DNA of 64,000 nt from Lycorma delicatula (GCF_047948215.1 NC_134458.1:136818536-136882535), one strand, 5' to 3'; shown: positions 36,733 to 49,080, counted from the first letter of the stretch. Translations and numbers: made by a program. Notes: generated by a model from the letters alone, not told the origin.

Positions 36733-37778
36733 TTAGAGTAAATGTTGGAAGTGGCCGCCATCTTCTTGAATACAAGCTTCAATTCTTTTTACAGCGTTTC
36801 TTGCAACTTTTTTCAAAGTTTGTGGCTGGATATTTAATACAGCTTGTTCAATATTGACTTTCAATCGGTCAAGTGTTCGTGGTTTGTTTCTGTAAGCTTT
36901 TTCTTTGAGGTAACCCCGTAGAAAAAAATCCGCCGCAGTCAAATCTGGAGATCTTGGTGGCCACAAGCCTCGACCGATAACACGATTACCAAAGAATTCC
37001 TCGACGAAATCAGAAGTTGAACCTGCGTAGTGCGATGTCGCTCCGTCATGTTTTAACCATCAGTGTCTGTCTTCCTCTTCCAAGAGTGCAATGAACTGAA
37101 ATAAAATATCCTGATATCATTCTGCATTAATGGTGTACTCGAAAAAAATAGGACCGATTATTTTCTTCCGCGATATCGCGCACCACACGCCCGACTTCTG
37201 CGGGTGTAATTGTTTTTCGTGATAAACGTGGGGATTTTCAGTGCTCCAGATTCTACTGTTTTGGCTGATTACGTAGCCGTCCAAATGAAACGGTGCTTCA
37301 TCTGTGAAAAATAACGAATCCGTAGCATTAATTCCCTCGCGCAGAAATCGACGGAACCGTTGACAATATTGTAGCCGTTTTACTTTGTCGGGCTCAAGAA
37401 GTCGATGAACCGTTTGAATGCAATAAGGACGTATTGTAATTGTTTGGTCGCCCGATGAACGGTTGATTTAGAAAACATAATTTGAGCAGACAAACGGCTG
37501 ATCGATTTATTTGGCGAGGCGAGCAATCGGTATTTGATTTCAGTGACTGTATCTGTATTCAACACTGACGCAGATCTTTTGTGTTCCTTGTTATTAACAG
37601 AACCGGTCACTCTAAATTTTGCGACTAACCTTAATACTGATGTTTTGTTAGGAGCCGGTTTATCTGGGTACTTATGGCGAAACAAATCTTGCACTGCAAC
37701 CGGTGATTTCGTACTGAAGTACGACTCGGCAATGAAAACACGTTCATCTAGCGAAAACACTACCTTGTCTCTAGCTAT
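36733..37778 (-). pseudogene. Tc1-like DDD transposase pseudogene, nearly intact
   Basis: With one frameshift allowed, the minus strand encodes 348 residues, a usual length for this family. An N-terminal helix-turn-helix domain (DERVFIAESYF, KYPDKPAPNKTSVLRLV, then SAQIMFSKSTVHR) precedes a catalytic core with FFTDEAPFHLDGY (first Asp, 37300-37302), LKHDGATSHY (second Asp, 37045-37047) and SPDLTAADFFLRGYLK (third Asp, 36928-36930); 38 residues separate the last two. Breaks are start ATG changed to ATA (37776-37778), a one-base deletion near 37432, and TGA in place of Trp at 37117-37119 and 37060-37062. Family members cut and paste the element at TA. It is inactive as written, but few changes separate it from an open frame. 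Open frames on the plus strand here are shadows. Confidence 0.95.
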
Positions 37779-37924
37779 ACACTGAACGTTATGATGGCAT
37801 TGTTGTTACTATCGGTAGTGTTCTACTGCGTCGCCGCGATGTTCAGATGTTGGACGAGTCCATTTCAGTAACGAGTAGGGGAGTAAGCTTGACTTTTGAA
37901 ATTTCATGGATGAGTGATTGATGA

Positions 37925-37952
37925 TGGGTTGCGTTTTATATGGGACACCCTG
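37925..37952 (-). repeat. Right terminal inverted repeat of Tc1-like element
   Basis: Ends GGGACACCCTG and is followed by TA. It differs from the left repeat at one position. Confidence 0.95.
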
Positions 37953-37954
37953 TA

Positions 37955-39217
37955 TAATTGTTATTATTATTATTGTATTTTACATATTGTTTTTAATTTA
38001 TATGTGAGTTGTTGACTTGTAGCTATTATTGTGATTGTTCTATATGATTTTATGTAATACTGTGCAACATACAAAGGTTTTGTGTAACTGTTCTGTTGCA
38101 CAAACAAAACAAACAAAACAAACAACAAACAATTATTATTATTATTAATTTGTCTTGCTTTACTTTGGTTTTTAAACCTATAAATTGTAATTATATAAAC
38201 ATTTTCGATTGTCAGTTTCTCAGTATCGTGATCGAGCCGCGAACGTGCGACAGTCTTGGAATTATTCTGTTTTGTTACAATCACATCACTCTTAAGAAAA
38301 ATTCATAATAAATTCTATAAATCTAACAAATTCTTATTTAGAATAGTTAATATAAACTTGCTTAAAAACACAAAGTTCAAAATTAAATTTCTTCTAAAAC
38401 GGATAATAAAATTTGTATGAATCTTTAATACTATATTAATTACTTTGAGATCTAATGTATATTAATTACTTTTAGAATCTTTAACTTTCATAAAATTATT
38501 TAAAAATAATTACTTTAAGATTTTTTTAAAGCAAGCCAAATTTTTGGGGTTTAATTTTAAAAAGAGATCTCACAAGGTTTTCACGTTAATATTAATGATA
38601 AACTTTTAACACAGTAATTCTTAAAAAGAAAAAAATAATAAATTCTTATAATCATTTTAAAAAAAAAATAGACATATGCTGATCATATACTTAGATACAT
38701 GCACGCGCGCGCACATGATGTTACATTTGTGGTAGAATACCTAAAAAAGATTACATATCACTAGAAATTATTTCTTTACTATCTTCCAGAATATTTAATT
38801 TTTTAGGTACTTTCTTTATATCATTAGTCACTAAAATTCTTTTTTTAATTATACATAATATGTAGTTCAATAAAAAAATTCTATATTAAACAATTAAATA
38901 AAAAAACCAGTAATTAATAACTTATAGTAAATTTATAATAAACACATGGAACTTTTGAAAATGTATTTTTAGTCTATAAATGTATCATAGTATTTAAATA
39001 AGCCATTAATATTTATTACAACGTATAGACAACGTATGCAGTTTTATTTAAATCAAATTTATTAATGAATTAGCGTCCACTACTACTTCCAATAATAATA
39101 AAAATAATAATGGAAAGATTTAGGGAGATCAAGCTGATGAAAACCTAACGAGCGAGTAACTAATACGAAAGAGAGCATATGGTGGCATAACATATATATT
39201 ATGTAGAATCCTACATT

Positions 39218-39218
<1 letters not shown>
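37955..39218. other. AT-rich sequence, no gene recognised
   Basis: Begins with TTA-type and CAAA-type low-complexity runs (37955-38150). Short overlapping frames on both strands at 37970-38308 derive from these. Nothing else was recognised. Confidence 0.45.

Positions 39219-39262
<44 letters not shown>
39219..39262. repeat. (GT)n-(TA)n microsatellite
   Basis: GT run of about 28 bp passing directly into a TA run; a shorter GT run follows at about 39340-39358. Confidence 0.95.
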
Positions 39263-40025
39263 GTTTGATATGATTTGCTATAAGTTAGTTATGATAGACG
39301 GTCACCAGCTGTACCGTATTTATGTCCATCTTATGATGTGTGTTGTGTGTGTGTGTGTTATATGAGTCTTTTGATCCGTCTTTCACACCCCACATTTTCC
39401 TTCCATACGGCTGTCATATTTAATTGCTGTTATTATATCATACATAACATCAACAGTCTTCCATAATAATAATTTCAACCTTCTTTATACAGTTTAATAC
39501 GTTGAAATCTTTCTTTAAATCTCTTTTACTTATAATTCTTTAACGAAAATAAAATGAAAATTAAAAAAAAAAATTTTAAAATGATACTTTATTCCGCTTA
39601 TACAAATTATTTTAAAATGTTTTTTTATTATTTATGTCTGTTATATCTTTAATTAGCATGAACTTTTAATCTGTGTTTTTACTTTGAAATAAAAAATACG
39701 TTATAATAATTAATTTTCTATGCAACATGACAATTTTTAACACAGCAATGTTTTACAAAACAGGATAAAAGAAATAAATGTGTTCTATATACTACGTCTA
39801 AAAATCTGATTCAAAAAACATACGTTAATAATTGTATTCAAACTATTTTGTCACAATTTTAATAAAAATTCATATACTGAAAATACTAAAACATTTATAA
39901 ATAAGCTTTAACCAAATAGATGCTTTTTATTAGTAAGAAGATTCTACAAATGTACATCAAATACTAACCTACGATTCAATGGAAAAAATAAGAATAGAGC
40001 TTCTATAAATTGATTCAAGAGGACA
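39263..40025. other. AT-rich sequence, nothing recognised
   Basis: No reading frame or repeat partner was seen. Confidence 0.45.
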
Positions 40026-40990
40026 GGGAAATAATTTGGAAACTGACTGTAGGGCTTGAAGTAAGGAAAAACGTTCATCCTAACGTATATCCGAAAACGC
40101 TTTATTACAGAATTTACGGCTAGCGAAATTTTTCGCCCGAAATAAGGACATACTGAAATTTTTAAGGCGTTATATAAGGGGTGTACTTGATGGTTTCTTA
40201 TGCTTTTTGAACTGAAATATCAAATAAGACAGGTCCCAGAACTGTATTTCCCATAGTTTACATGATATCCGACGTAAAACAGAGAGATTTAGCGACAAAA
40301 AACACGGTTTTTTAGGTTTGAAGTAGAATAACTAAATTAAATGACCAAAAAATACGTAAATTATTATCAAAACTTGTAGAGAATTTAATTCTGAGAAGAC
40401 TGAGTAGTAAAGTGTATAAAAAACAAGAATAAACTTTTATTATTAAAAGAAAAACTAACAGAAAAAAGCTACTAATTTTTAAATATTATAACAGCTATTT
40501 TTAGAAGAATAAATTTAGACTTCCGATTTAATTTAAATTTTGATTTAATTCAGACTTATAATAAAAGATGATTTTTTTTGTCTTTCATAGAATTTATTGC
40601 ATCAATTTTCTCCGAATTAAATTCTTTAAAAGTTTTAATAGCAATGTTTACGAATTTATTAGCCATTTAATAGTTATTGTACTTCATACACAAAAAAAAT
40701 GTTTTTGTCACCGAATTATTCTGTTTTATGATTGATATTATGTAAAGTACGGGAGATACAGTTTTGGGACCTGTTTTATTCGATTTTTCAGTTCAAAAGA
40801 CGTAAGAAACCACGTGTACCCCTTTATATAACGCCTTAGAAATTTTTGTATGACCTCTTTGCACCGGGGGAATTGAAAACCGGGCGAAAATTTTGCTAGC
40901 CGTAACTTTATAACAAAACGTTTTCTGACATATGTTTGTATGAACCTTTTTCCTTATTGAAAGCTCTAGAATCAGTTTCAATTATTTCCC
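40026..40990. mobile_element. Foldback (long inverted repeat) element without transposase
   Basis: The two ends are inverted copies over about 270 bp each. On the left are GGGAAATAATTTGG, TTACGGCTAGCGAAATTT, GGCGTTATATAAGGGGTGTA and CAGGTCCCAGAACTGTAT; the right end gives their reverse complements, with about one difference per six or seven bases. The middle, about 400 bp, is AT-rich and non-coding. The GTTACGGCTAG core links it to the transposase-bearing elements at 17.4 and 60.8 kb, so it is probably a non-autonomous derivative mobilised by a related transposase. The 62-codon minus frame at 40793-40981 lies in the right arm and is not a gene. Confidence 0.85.
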
Positions 40991-41067
40991 ATATAATTAT
41001 TATTTTTCATATTATTATTTTTAATTATTTCCCTTTCACCGTGAATCAGTGTGTGTCTGTATAATCG

Positions 41068-43150
41068 CAGAGTTATTCACGAAAAATTATGTAAAAAACT
41101 TTCGGAACACGTTCTAATGGTGAAAATAAAGAAGAAAGTTTATATAAACATACTTCGTTAACGAGTGTCGGCTGGCGAAAAATTTCGCACTGATTTCTGG
41201 GCTTTCGGTAAAATTAAGCCAAATTATATTTCTTGTCTTCGAAATTAAGAAGTAAATTTAGTGGTATATGAAATCCTATCTGAAAATTTGAGGAAAAAAC
41301 ATATAAATGTAGATCCCAAAACTGTATATTTATTATATTTCTTGAAATCTGGGGTAAAGGACGAAAGACTGGGGTCGTAAACACACGATTAAAAGAGAAA
41401 AATCTAACAATAAAAAACTATAAAAGTTCACCCTTAATTACACAAGTAACAGTAAAACTTAAAAGATACACGGATCCTAAAAACATAACAAAACCATTAC
41501 AAATACTGTTGTTAAAGGTCATCACTCAGAAAAATAAATATAAGCAAATAAAAGCAAATATAAAAATAATAATTGAATTAAATAAGCAATAACATGTCAA
41601 GAAATTGTATAAATTCTTGAGATAAGTGAAAACGTTACTCTAAATATGAACAGCAACGAAAACTATGTTAAAGTACAGACAAATCCCTAATTTAGAATTT
41701 TAACAAAGTTACTTTTGATCTCATTTTGTTCTTTCCATCAATTTTATATACTATTTTAAGTTCTGAAGCAATGCGGCATAACCTACAAGTTCTACAAAAA
41801 AAATGTGGCGCACCTTTTAGTTAGGAAAGGGACATAATGGGTAATTCTGAGATGATAAACGAATCCATGGGTCAACCTAGTTTCCCTTGAACGGAAACGA
41901 CAATGTATAAGTTTTTTACACGATTATATTGAACAAACTGACTTCCATGGTAATACTTGTACACTACAACATTAATATGAAAACCGATCATTGAAAGTGG
42001 TAAAAATTCATTCTGACAATCTCCCTTCAGTTGACATTACTAAAAGGATGTATATCAGATTAGATAACATGTTCAATGATAGTCGACTAAATATAAGCTT
42101 ACTTGGTGTTTCATTTTCTGGAAATTTTATGCTAGAATACCTTCATTAAATGATATTATAGTCTAAGAAGAGAAATAGATGCACGAATGAAGTCGTTCAT
42201 CAGATAATCCTCAACACAACATAACATAGTGAAATCCAGTTAAAACATGGTAAACGAACATGAGTATTGCAAATAGAGGCCAAAATAGAACATAATTTTG
42301 GAATTAGTCGAAATAATCAGTCGTGATTTGAGAAAATCTATAACTGTAGAAAACAGATTACATATATATATTGTTTAAAGTTAATTCAAATAATGCGCTA
42401 GACACTCCAAAACGTATAATAACATTTTATTAATGGAAACTATACCTTAGACGATAGAAAAAATAACTATTATACAGATTGAAAATTTGGAAGCCTAAAT
42501 ATATAATTATGTTAAATAAATATATATTTTGCCAGCTATATATAAACTGGCAAAGTATTGCATGATTTTCCCGACTCCGCCGGTCAAGTTATGATTTCCA
42601 AAATAAAATTTTGAAGCATCAAAATTCCCAGATTTTTAATTAAAACAATTTCGATTTTAGGGGCTTCGTTACTCTATACGAAAAATTTATTTATAAAGCA
42701 GTGATCCCGAACAAAAAAATAAATAAATTTAAAACAGAATTGTTTAAAAAATGTTGAAAAGATAAAATATAACTTTTATGAAAGTAATGAAAAAAATGAT
42801 TCTTATTGTGGGTCCGGAATATAATATAGGTGTCAAAGTTTCTGAAAATATTTTGTGTTTACCCTGTTTTTCTTAAACAAAACTGAGATAGAGGTCTGGG
42901 AACAATTATATTTAATCTCTTGGATCAAAAACCATAAGGAAGCACCAAATTTACTCCCCGATTTGTACCTCAAGAATTTTAGCACGGTTTAATTTCACAG
43001 AGGAATGAGAAAGCAGGGCTAATTTTTCCTTTAGCCAAAACACGTTAACAAACTTTTATCTGACCTATGTGTATAAGAACCTTTTTCTTATTTTTGGCTG
43101 TAGAATCATCTTTGACTCTAGACATTGCCGTGAAATTCGGAATCTCTCTG
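41068..43150. mobile_element. Diverged long-inverted-repeat element, ends only
   Basis: The left part (41068-41380) begins CAGAGTTATTCACG and carries TCGGCTGGCGAAAAATTTCG. The right part (42830-43150) is inverted and ends CTCTCTG-TA with a counterpart of the same core near 43015-43040. Both resemble the arms of the 40.0 kb foldback, but only loosely. The interior has no transposase that I can recognise. The two ends may belong to one element or to two independent fragments. The right part lies inside the family C repeat, which complicates the picture. Confidence 0.4.
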
Positions 43151-43302
43151 TATAAGTTTTTTCCTTGTCTGATGAACTAGTTGGACCCCTAAAACGTAAA
43201 AAAATTTGCAAAAAAAAAATACTTATACCCCATTTTTGGCATGATCACCATACTTTCCCCCTTTTATGTAGTTCTTCTAGCTGCATTCGCCGGGAATGTA
43301 AA
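42550..43302 (+). repeat. Non-coding repeat family C, copy 2
   Basis: Ends match the copy at 27983-28890: GTATTGCATGATTTTCCCG on the left, and GATGAACTAGT, TGGCATGATCA and CATTCGCCGGGAATGTAAAA on the right (43166-43302). The interior differs and includes foldback-arm-like DNA. Confidence 0.5.
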
Positions 43303-43727
43303 AATAATAAGTTAACTGATCATAGATATAAAAAAAAAAAATATTAACTTTTTTTTTTCCAATATTTATGGACTGTAAAAGATAAAATTAAATCAAATTT
43401 TAATTCCAATGGGATAATGAATTAACTTATTATTACACAAGACTAGAATAACTGTGTAACATAATTCAATTTACTTACATGAACAATGTAAATTGTGTGC
43501 GTTTCTTACTAGTCCCTATTGAATTCTGCAATAAATGGTTATAGATTATTAAATGAGAACTCAGAAGTAAGAGAATTAGTTTCATGAGGGGGACAGACAT
43601 GTTGTATTATGAGCGACACTATGTTATAAAATCTTGCATGGCTACTCACGACGTAACATAAACATACCTTGTGTGTGTGTATGTAAGTGTGAGTTTGTTT
43701 TGTATGTTGTAAAGTTTATATTTATAT
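43303..43727. other. No gene recognised
   Basis: AT-rich DNA with a short GT run at about 43669-43680. Overlapping frames on both strands at 43634-43828 arise from dinucleotide repeats. Confidence 0.45.
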
Positions 43728-43755
43728 ATATATATATATGTAGAGAGAGAGAGTT
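43721..43755. repeat. TA/GA dinucleotide repeats
   Basis: TA run followed at once by GTAGAGAGAGAGAG. Confidence 0.85.
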
Positions 43756-43981
43756 GCACAGAGATGTTTGGGCGTGGGTGCGCGCATACAGACACATATG
43801 TACATACACCACAATAACAAATTAACACAAACTAAGAGGCTGTGATGATTCTACGCTGTTAAATATTTTAGGGTAACAGTTAGGTTAGTGGGGGGTTTAT
43901 ATAGAGGTTAGGTTAGTTTAACCTCCTCGTAGTTCTAATATATCTTGAATTAAACATCCTGCTTCTCTTTGTGACACGATG

Positions 43982-43997
43982 ACCTCAGGCCTGAGGT
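43982..43997. repeat. Perfect 16 bp palindrome
   Basis: ACCTCAGGCCTGAGGT is its own reverse complement. It has the GCCTNAGGC-like symmetry of AP-2-type binding sites (here GCCTGAGG), but with no gene nearby a regulatory role is speculative. Confidence 0.7.
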
Positions 43998-45959
43998 ATT
44001 AATATCTTACAACTAGGTGTGTTACACAACAAGCTAAGTTAGACAAAACAGAAGCTCCAAGAGGCGACAACATGACAGTGATCACTTAATTCACTTGTTT
44101 AAGCCGTGTTTAAGTGACTACTGTAGTAACTATAATACATATTAAGTTACCGAGTAATTAATATTCATCATAATATTATTATTATAAACAGGCCCATTAT
44201 AATCGAATTGTTAATGAAATTATAATTTATCAATTATAAATTTAAATGTAAATAGCCAGTTTTTTCTATTAAGCAATTCCTACTTATAAAAATAATTCAA
44301 AAATTCTTATTGTACGTAATAGTAATTTAACTGGTTCAATGAACTTATTCATTTCTATTCTTCGATAATATTTTATTTTCAAAGAATTATACTGTAATTC
44401 CTACAGTCTCAATTATTTAAGACAGATTACTGTTTTTGTCCAAGTCATAATATATGTAGGAGTATAAAAAGGTTATCTATTCTTAGGCAGGTCCTTTGCA
44501 CCACATATCAATTCCATTTTCTTTAATTTCCAGTTAATTTGTAGAATCCCTTTTCAATAATCTACAATATTTAATATTTTCCGGTCTCCCTTCTTTGCAT
44601 CTTCTATCCTATCCTACTGATCATGATATATCTCAGCCAATTAATTAGATTTAATACTCTGAACTGTTATGATAAGGGTTATATTCTTATTCCAACTTCT
44701 CACTGCTTTTTAATTTTTTACTTTCCGCTGCTCATTTTATCTTCATTTTATTTCAGATACATCTAGCTTTTATTTTTTAATCTTTCACTTCTATACATAT
44801 TTACACTCCAATTATTCAGTACATCATATACGATGTTTTCACAATATTTTACTCTACTTCAGTGCACAGTAACTATTTTTCTATTATGTTAAACTACTCT
44901 TTATCCATTCAAATTCTACTTACTTTTAATTTAATTTTCACTTTTTAAAATTTCTGTAAATATGGTAGCTGTACTTTTATCATTCTTTCTTTTTCTACAT
45001 AAAAATTCATCGGTTCATCGTCCTCTATCTTATTACATTTTGTTTAAGTAATTATAATATAAATCATTTTAAAAAATATATTTTTGATACTTTTATGTAG
45101 TGTAGCGATAAGAATATGAAAAATTATCCACAATAAATAAACGATAAATTATTTTTAAAATATATATGTGGTGTAACAATAATGTAATACGTTTGTATTA
45201 TAAAATGCAATATAAAAATATTGCATTTTTATTGATATATAATAATAAGTTACACAGATCGCGTCATGAATGAGTAGATATACTACTCCATGGATAAAAA
45301 ATGGAACTATACCAGCATTTGCCTGGGTAGATCAAGAGAATCCGTGGTAAAAATCTTCTACCGATTCTGTATAGTAGCCTTACAAAATCAACAAATTATT
45401 ATAAAATAGAGATTTGAACTGGTTATATAGTTTACGAAAAGATTTCAAATATAAATAAATTAAAAATGTGAAGATACTAAACAAATAAATGTTGAAAAAA
45501 ATAGGTGGATGTATAAAATTCGACATAAAGAGTTATGAAAATAAATTTAAGGAGAAATATTTACGACAGAATTTTGTAAAAATACAATAAAACTAAATCA
45601 AAATTAGGTTGTACGGTACATTTTATAATATCCTATTAAGTTGCAGAGGTATATAAAACCCTTTATTTAAAAATAAAAGGGCTGCAACAACGTGTTTCTG
45701 TATGCTATCAATCATAATCTTTAATCAGTAGTCACATGCTTTTGATTATATTCTTATGGCCGAGCTGCGCGTAATGTCATTGACGTGCGAGTGATACCAG
45801 TCATAACAGCTTTCTCTGAGAGTAATAATTTTCTTTGGAGTCAGCTTTTCGACAGAATGAAGTATCACTTGGAGGGTTGAACATTATTTTCACATCGGTG
45901 GATGGAATTGGTGTGCTGATACGGAAGAATATACTCAAAGAAGTACATTTATTCACAGA

Positions 45960-45961
<2 letters not shown>
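43998..45961. other. AT-rich non-coding stretch
   Basis: No gene recognised. A somewhat more complex patch at 45690-45960 yields a short minus frame (to FFRISTPIPSTDVK and onward) that I cannot place. A small hairpin (AAATGCAATA with TATTGCATTT) lies at about 45203-45228. Confidence 0.4.

Positions 45962-46004
<43 letters not shown>
45962..46004. repeat. (TA)n microsatellite
   Basis: Uninterrupted TA run of about 43 bp. Confidence 0.95.
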
Positions 46005-46009
<5 letters not shown>

Positions 46010-47977
46010 CAGATAATATATTGTACAAGAATGTATTTACCGGAAAGAAAAAGGAAATATTAATTTATTTCTCAAATTTTGTTTTACATACGAGTAGTAC
46101 CGTTTTTTTTTGAATGAACCAGAATAGCACAGAAAATGAAAATGAGTAGTATCTTAGAAATGCATTACAAACCTAAACTACTATATACTCCATGTAAAAA
46201 AAAACCTACTTAGTGATAGAAATATGCTGTGTTGGGGATTGCCATCAAAATTAAAAATAATATTAAAAAAATCTATAAATTAAAATAGTTAATTATTTAT
46301 TTTGCTGTCGGCATACTTTATACCATTCAATTCAAACCTGTTTTCTTATTTTGCGGTAATTTCCAACAAACATTCCATTCTACTAATCGAACAACAATCT
46401 ATATTATCTACTTCAAACAACCGAGAGAATAATTTTGTACTAATCTTAGTTTTGTTCCTACATTTCTTGATTTCTTTGAAAAGTAAGTTATAGATTTTTA
46501 GAACTAAAAAGCTGTAGAAACGTTTATATACGTAATTCAAGTTTTATTTTAAGCAATAAAAAGATGACTTTTCAGCAAGATTTTCTTATATATTCTGCAT
46601 TATTAACTTAATTATTCATAATTCTATTAAAGAAGATCCTTAAAACTTTATAAATTTATAAATACCTAAGGAACAAAAAATAAAGTTTCTTAGAAAGGGA
46701 AAAAAATTTTGCCAGTCGATTTTTAAAAAAATTAACCTAATTATATATTTCTGAGCAATAAACACTGGTTTTATAATTGAATAATATGCCCCTCCCCAAC
46801 ATGATACACCATACATTATTCTTGACTAGGTTAGTGCATGATATAACGTTTTTAATAATTTTGGAGGATAAAAATTCTTTAAAAAATTAAACTTACGAAT
46901 GACTAAAACTAATTATTTTTTTAATTTTCTAAATCGTTCAAACCACGTTATATTTACATCTAGTATCACTATTAAATATTTCATCGCGTTAACCTGTGGT
47001 GTTGTTGGACGTTTAGAATGATCGAAAAATGGAGAAAATGGAAGAGCATTTCACTCCCTGGCTTGGAATATTTTTTTTATTTTTCAAAACAGCATAATTT
47101 TCGTAAGCGAACTAGTGACAAATATAATCTACTAACGTCAGAGTTTATGTACTTAACATGTATGTTCAAACTCGCTATTTAGTAGAATCATTCATAGTTA
47201 ACGTACACGGCGAAGAGATAAGTATTAAAACTCTTAAAAAAAGAAAAAAGAAAAATTAACGTTACAATATATAAACCAAATAATCGAGTATGTAGAAAAA
47301 AGATAATAATATCTTGAGATTATAATTTTAGCACAGAACTGAAAGGAATAGAAAAGTATAACAAACCGGTTAAATTAATGTTACGACGTAAAAATAATTA
47401 AGTCATAAATTAAACAATAGATTTATAGAGACTGGCCGATAAAATAAAAATATTATCTGACTTAAAACAGTATCTTAAAAATTAACTTAAGAATCGGACG
47501 CGTCCGATATAAACTTTTTTTTAAAGTGTACGATCACACTACAAAACTTCTTGGATAATTTTTACGAAATAAAATACCACTGAACCGAATGTCACAAGGC
47601 AAGATATTTATGTTGAATAATTTCCAGGATAACCTAAAATTGAATTATGTGTCAAGAAGACCATTAATCTTGCGGACTAGCTGTCTTTTGCATCTTAAAG
47701 ATATGACCCATAAAATGTTAAAATGTGTGCGTGTATATATAAATAAAACGTGAAGGGGTGAGCTACTGACTTACGGTTCAATTCTTAACCTTACGGAACA
47801 GTTGGCCGAAATCTTGGTTCCCCCTTCTTACATTTGCAACTTTATATCCCTCCTTCGATTACTCAATAAAATATATACATCATCTCTTTACGATAAGTTT
47901 TACATGACCAACAGAAACTGGATATCATTTTTACACCCACATATTCATATAAATAAAAATAACGTTCAAAAATTTAT

Positions 47978-47981
<4 letters not shown>
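46005..47981. other. AT-rich non-coding stretch
   Basis: No gene, RNA or repeat recognised. The frames at 46302-46540 on both strands are short and unremarkable. Confidence 0.45.

Positions 47982-48009
<28 letters not shown>
47982..48009. repeat. (TA)n microsatellite
   Basis: TA run of about 28 bp. Confidence 0.95.
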
Positions 48010-48014
<5 letters not shown>

Positions 48015-48344
48015 CTGAAAGTATAGAAATGAAGTTATACTACATAATGCTGAATTATATTATGTAATTTAGAATGTTTAATCTGTTAATAATATAAAAA
48101 TAATCTATGATATATGTTTAAAATATAAAATGCAAGGAGTTAATTGTTTTATCTAGATAAAAACACACAAAGCATTGTATTCTTAGCTAGATAATTGCTG
48201 TAGTTTTATTAAAATATTTAAATTTAATAAGATAAACATATTGAATGATTAAAAAGATAAAATAAAAGTTCAAATAATAATAAATTTAATGAAAGCAATA
48301 AAATAACGATTAATTTTTAAAAAGTAACAAAAGATTTGATTTAA
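48010..48344. other. AT-rich sequence, nothing recognised
   Basis: Low-complexity AT-rich DNA upstream of the nested SINEs. Confidence 0.45.
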
Positions 48345-48895
48345 CTCGTCATCGCAAATCAGCTGATTTCGAAGTGGAAAGGTCTAAGGTTCAAATCCTA
48401 GTAAAGGCAGTTGCTTCTATATTAATTTGAGTACTAGATAGTGGATACCGGTGTTCTTTGATGGTTGGGTTTCAATTAACCACATATCCCAGGAACGGTC
48501 CTCTTCTTGTTTTCCTGTTTAGCTTCCGGTAATTACCTATCAGATAATACTTCAGCGGACGATATGTATGAGTGTAAATGAAATGTAGTCTTGTGCAGTC
48601 TCAGTTCGATCATTCCTGAGAAGTGTGGTTAATTGAAACCCAACCACCAAACACCGGTATCCACGATCTAAAATTCAAATCCGTGTAAAAATAACTGACT
48701 TTACTAGGAATTGAACGCTGGAACTCTCGAATTCCACATCAGCTGATTTGGGAAGACGCGTTCACCGCTAGACCAACCCTGTGGGTTCCCAGGAACGGTC
48801 CACCTGAGACTGTACAACACTACACTTCATTTACATTCATACATATCCTCATTCATATTCTGACGTAATACCTTACTGTGATTCCGGAAGTAAGA
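48345..48895 (+). mobile_element. tRNA-derived SINE, copy 3 (outer, interrupted)
   Basis: The plus-orientation SINE starts within the tRNA-like head at AAATCAGCTGATTTCG and has a B-box-like GGTTCAAATCC. It continues through TGGATACCGGTGTTCTTTG and TTTCAATTAACCACATATCC, is broken by a second SINE at 48502-48786, and resumes at CACCTGAGACTGTAC, ending in AAGAAAAAAGAGAGAG. Removing the insert and one target copy restores a continuous body like the other copies. The 5' part of the head is missing. Confidence 0.85.
48502..48786 (-). mobile_element. tRNA-derived SINE, copy 4 (inner, full length)
   Basis: A 285 bp SINE in minus orientation inserted in the outer SINE. TCCCAGGAACGGTCC occurs on both sides (48487-48501 and 48787-48801), a perfect 15 bp target duplication. 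Read on the minus strand it starts near 48786 with a tRNA-like head (GGTTGGTCTAGCGGTGAACG as an A-box region, then GCGTTCAATTCC as the B box) and ends in an A-rich tail (seen as CTCTTCTTGTTTTCC). It is the most complete SINE here and the best template for this family. Confidence 0.93.
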
Positions 48896-48964
48896 AAAAA
48901 GAGAGAGCCCATTAGACAAGCTACGATGGGGTAAAAACCGAAAATCTAATATCTTAATTTTTTT

Positions 48965-49080
48965 TTATTTGGATGATTCCGGGTTCGAATCCCGATCTGG
49001 CTTGATATATTTTCTCTCGTTATAAAATATCTACATCACATTTCTACCTTCATTTTTCCAGCTTCTGTGGTTAATTAAGC
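48965..49080 (+). mobile_element. Second tRNA-derived SINE family, fragment 2
   Basis: Carries CCGGGTTCGAATCCCGATCT with a perfect B box, followed by sequence related to 34680-34760 and ending near CAGCTTCTGTGG. No A-box half or full cloverleaf is visible. Confidence 0.6.

Larger units (their letters stand above)
36619..37952 (-). mobile_element. Tc1-like element, structurally complete, 1,334 bp
   Basis: Both ends are present. A 28 bp terminal inverted repeat at 36619-36646 pairs with 37925-37952 with a single mismatch, and contains GTGTCCCATATAAAACGCAA. TA flanks each end (36617-36618 and 37953-37954), the target duplication of the Tc1/mariner superfamily. One transposase pseudogene fills most of the interior on the minus strand. 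This is the youngest-looking DNA transposon in the window, judged by near-identical ends and few coding breaks. Confidence 0.95.

Noticed and set aside
37534..37785. 83-codon plus-strand frame
   Set aside because: It lies wholly antisense to the Tc1-like transposase, which explains its openness.
43860..43915. Interstitial telomere (TTAGG)n of insects
   Set aside because: Only two short GTTAGGTTAG pieces separated by G-rich DNA; no array.
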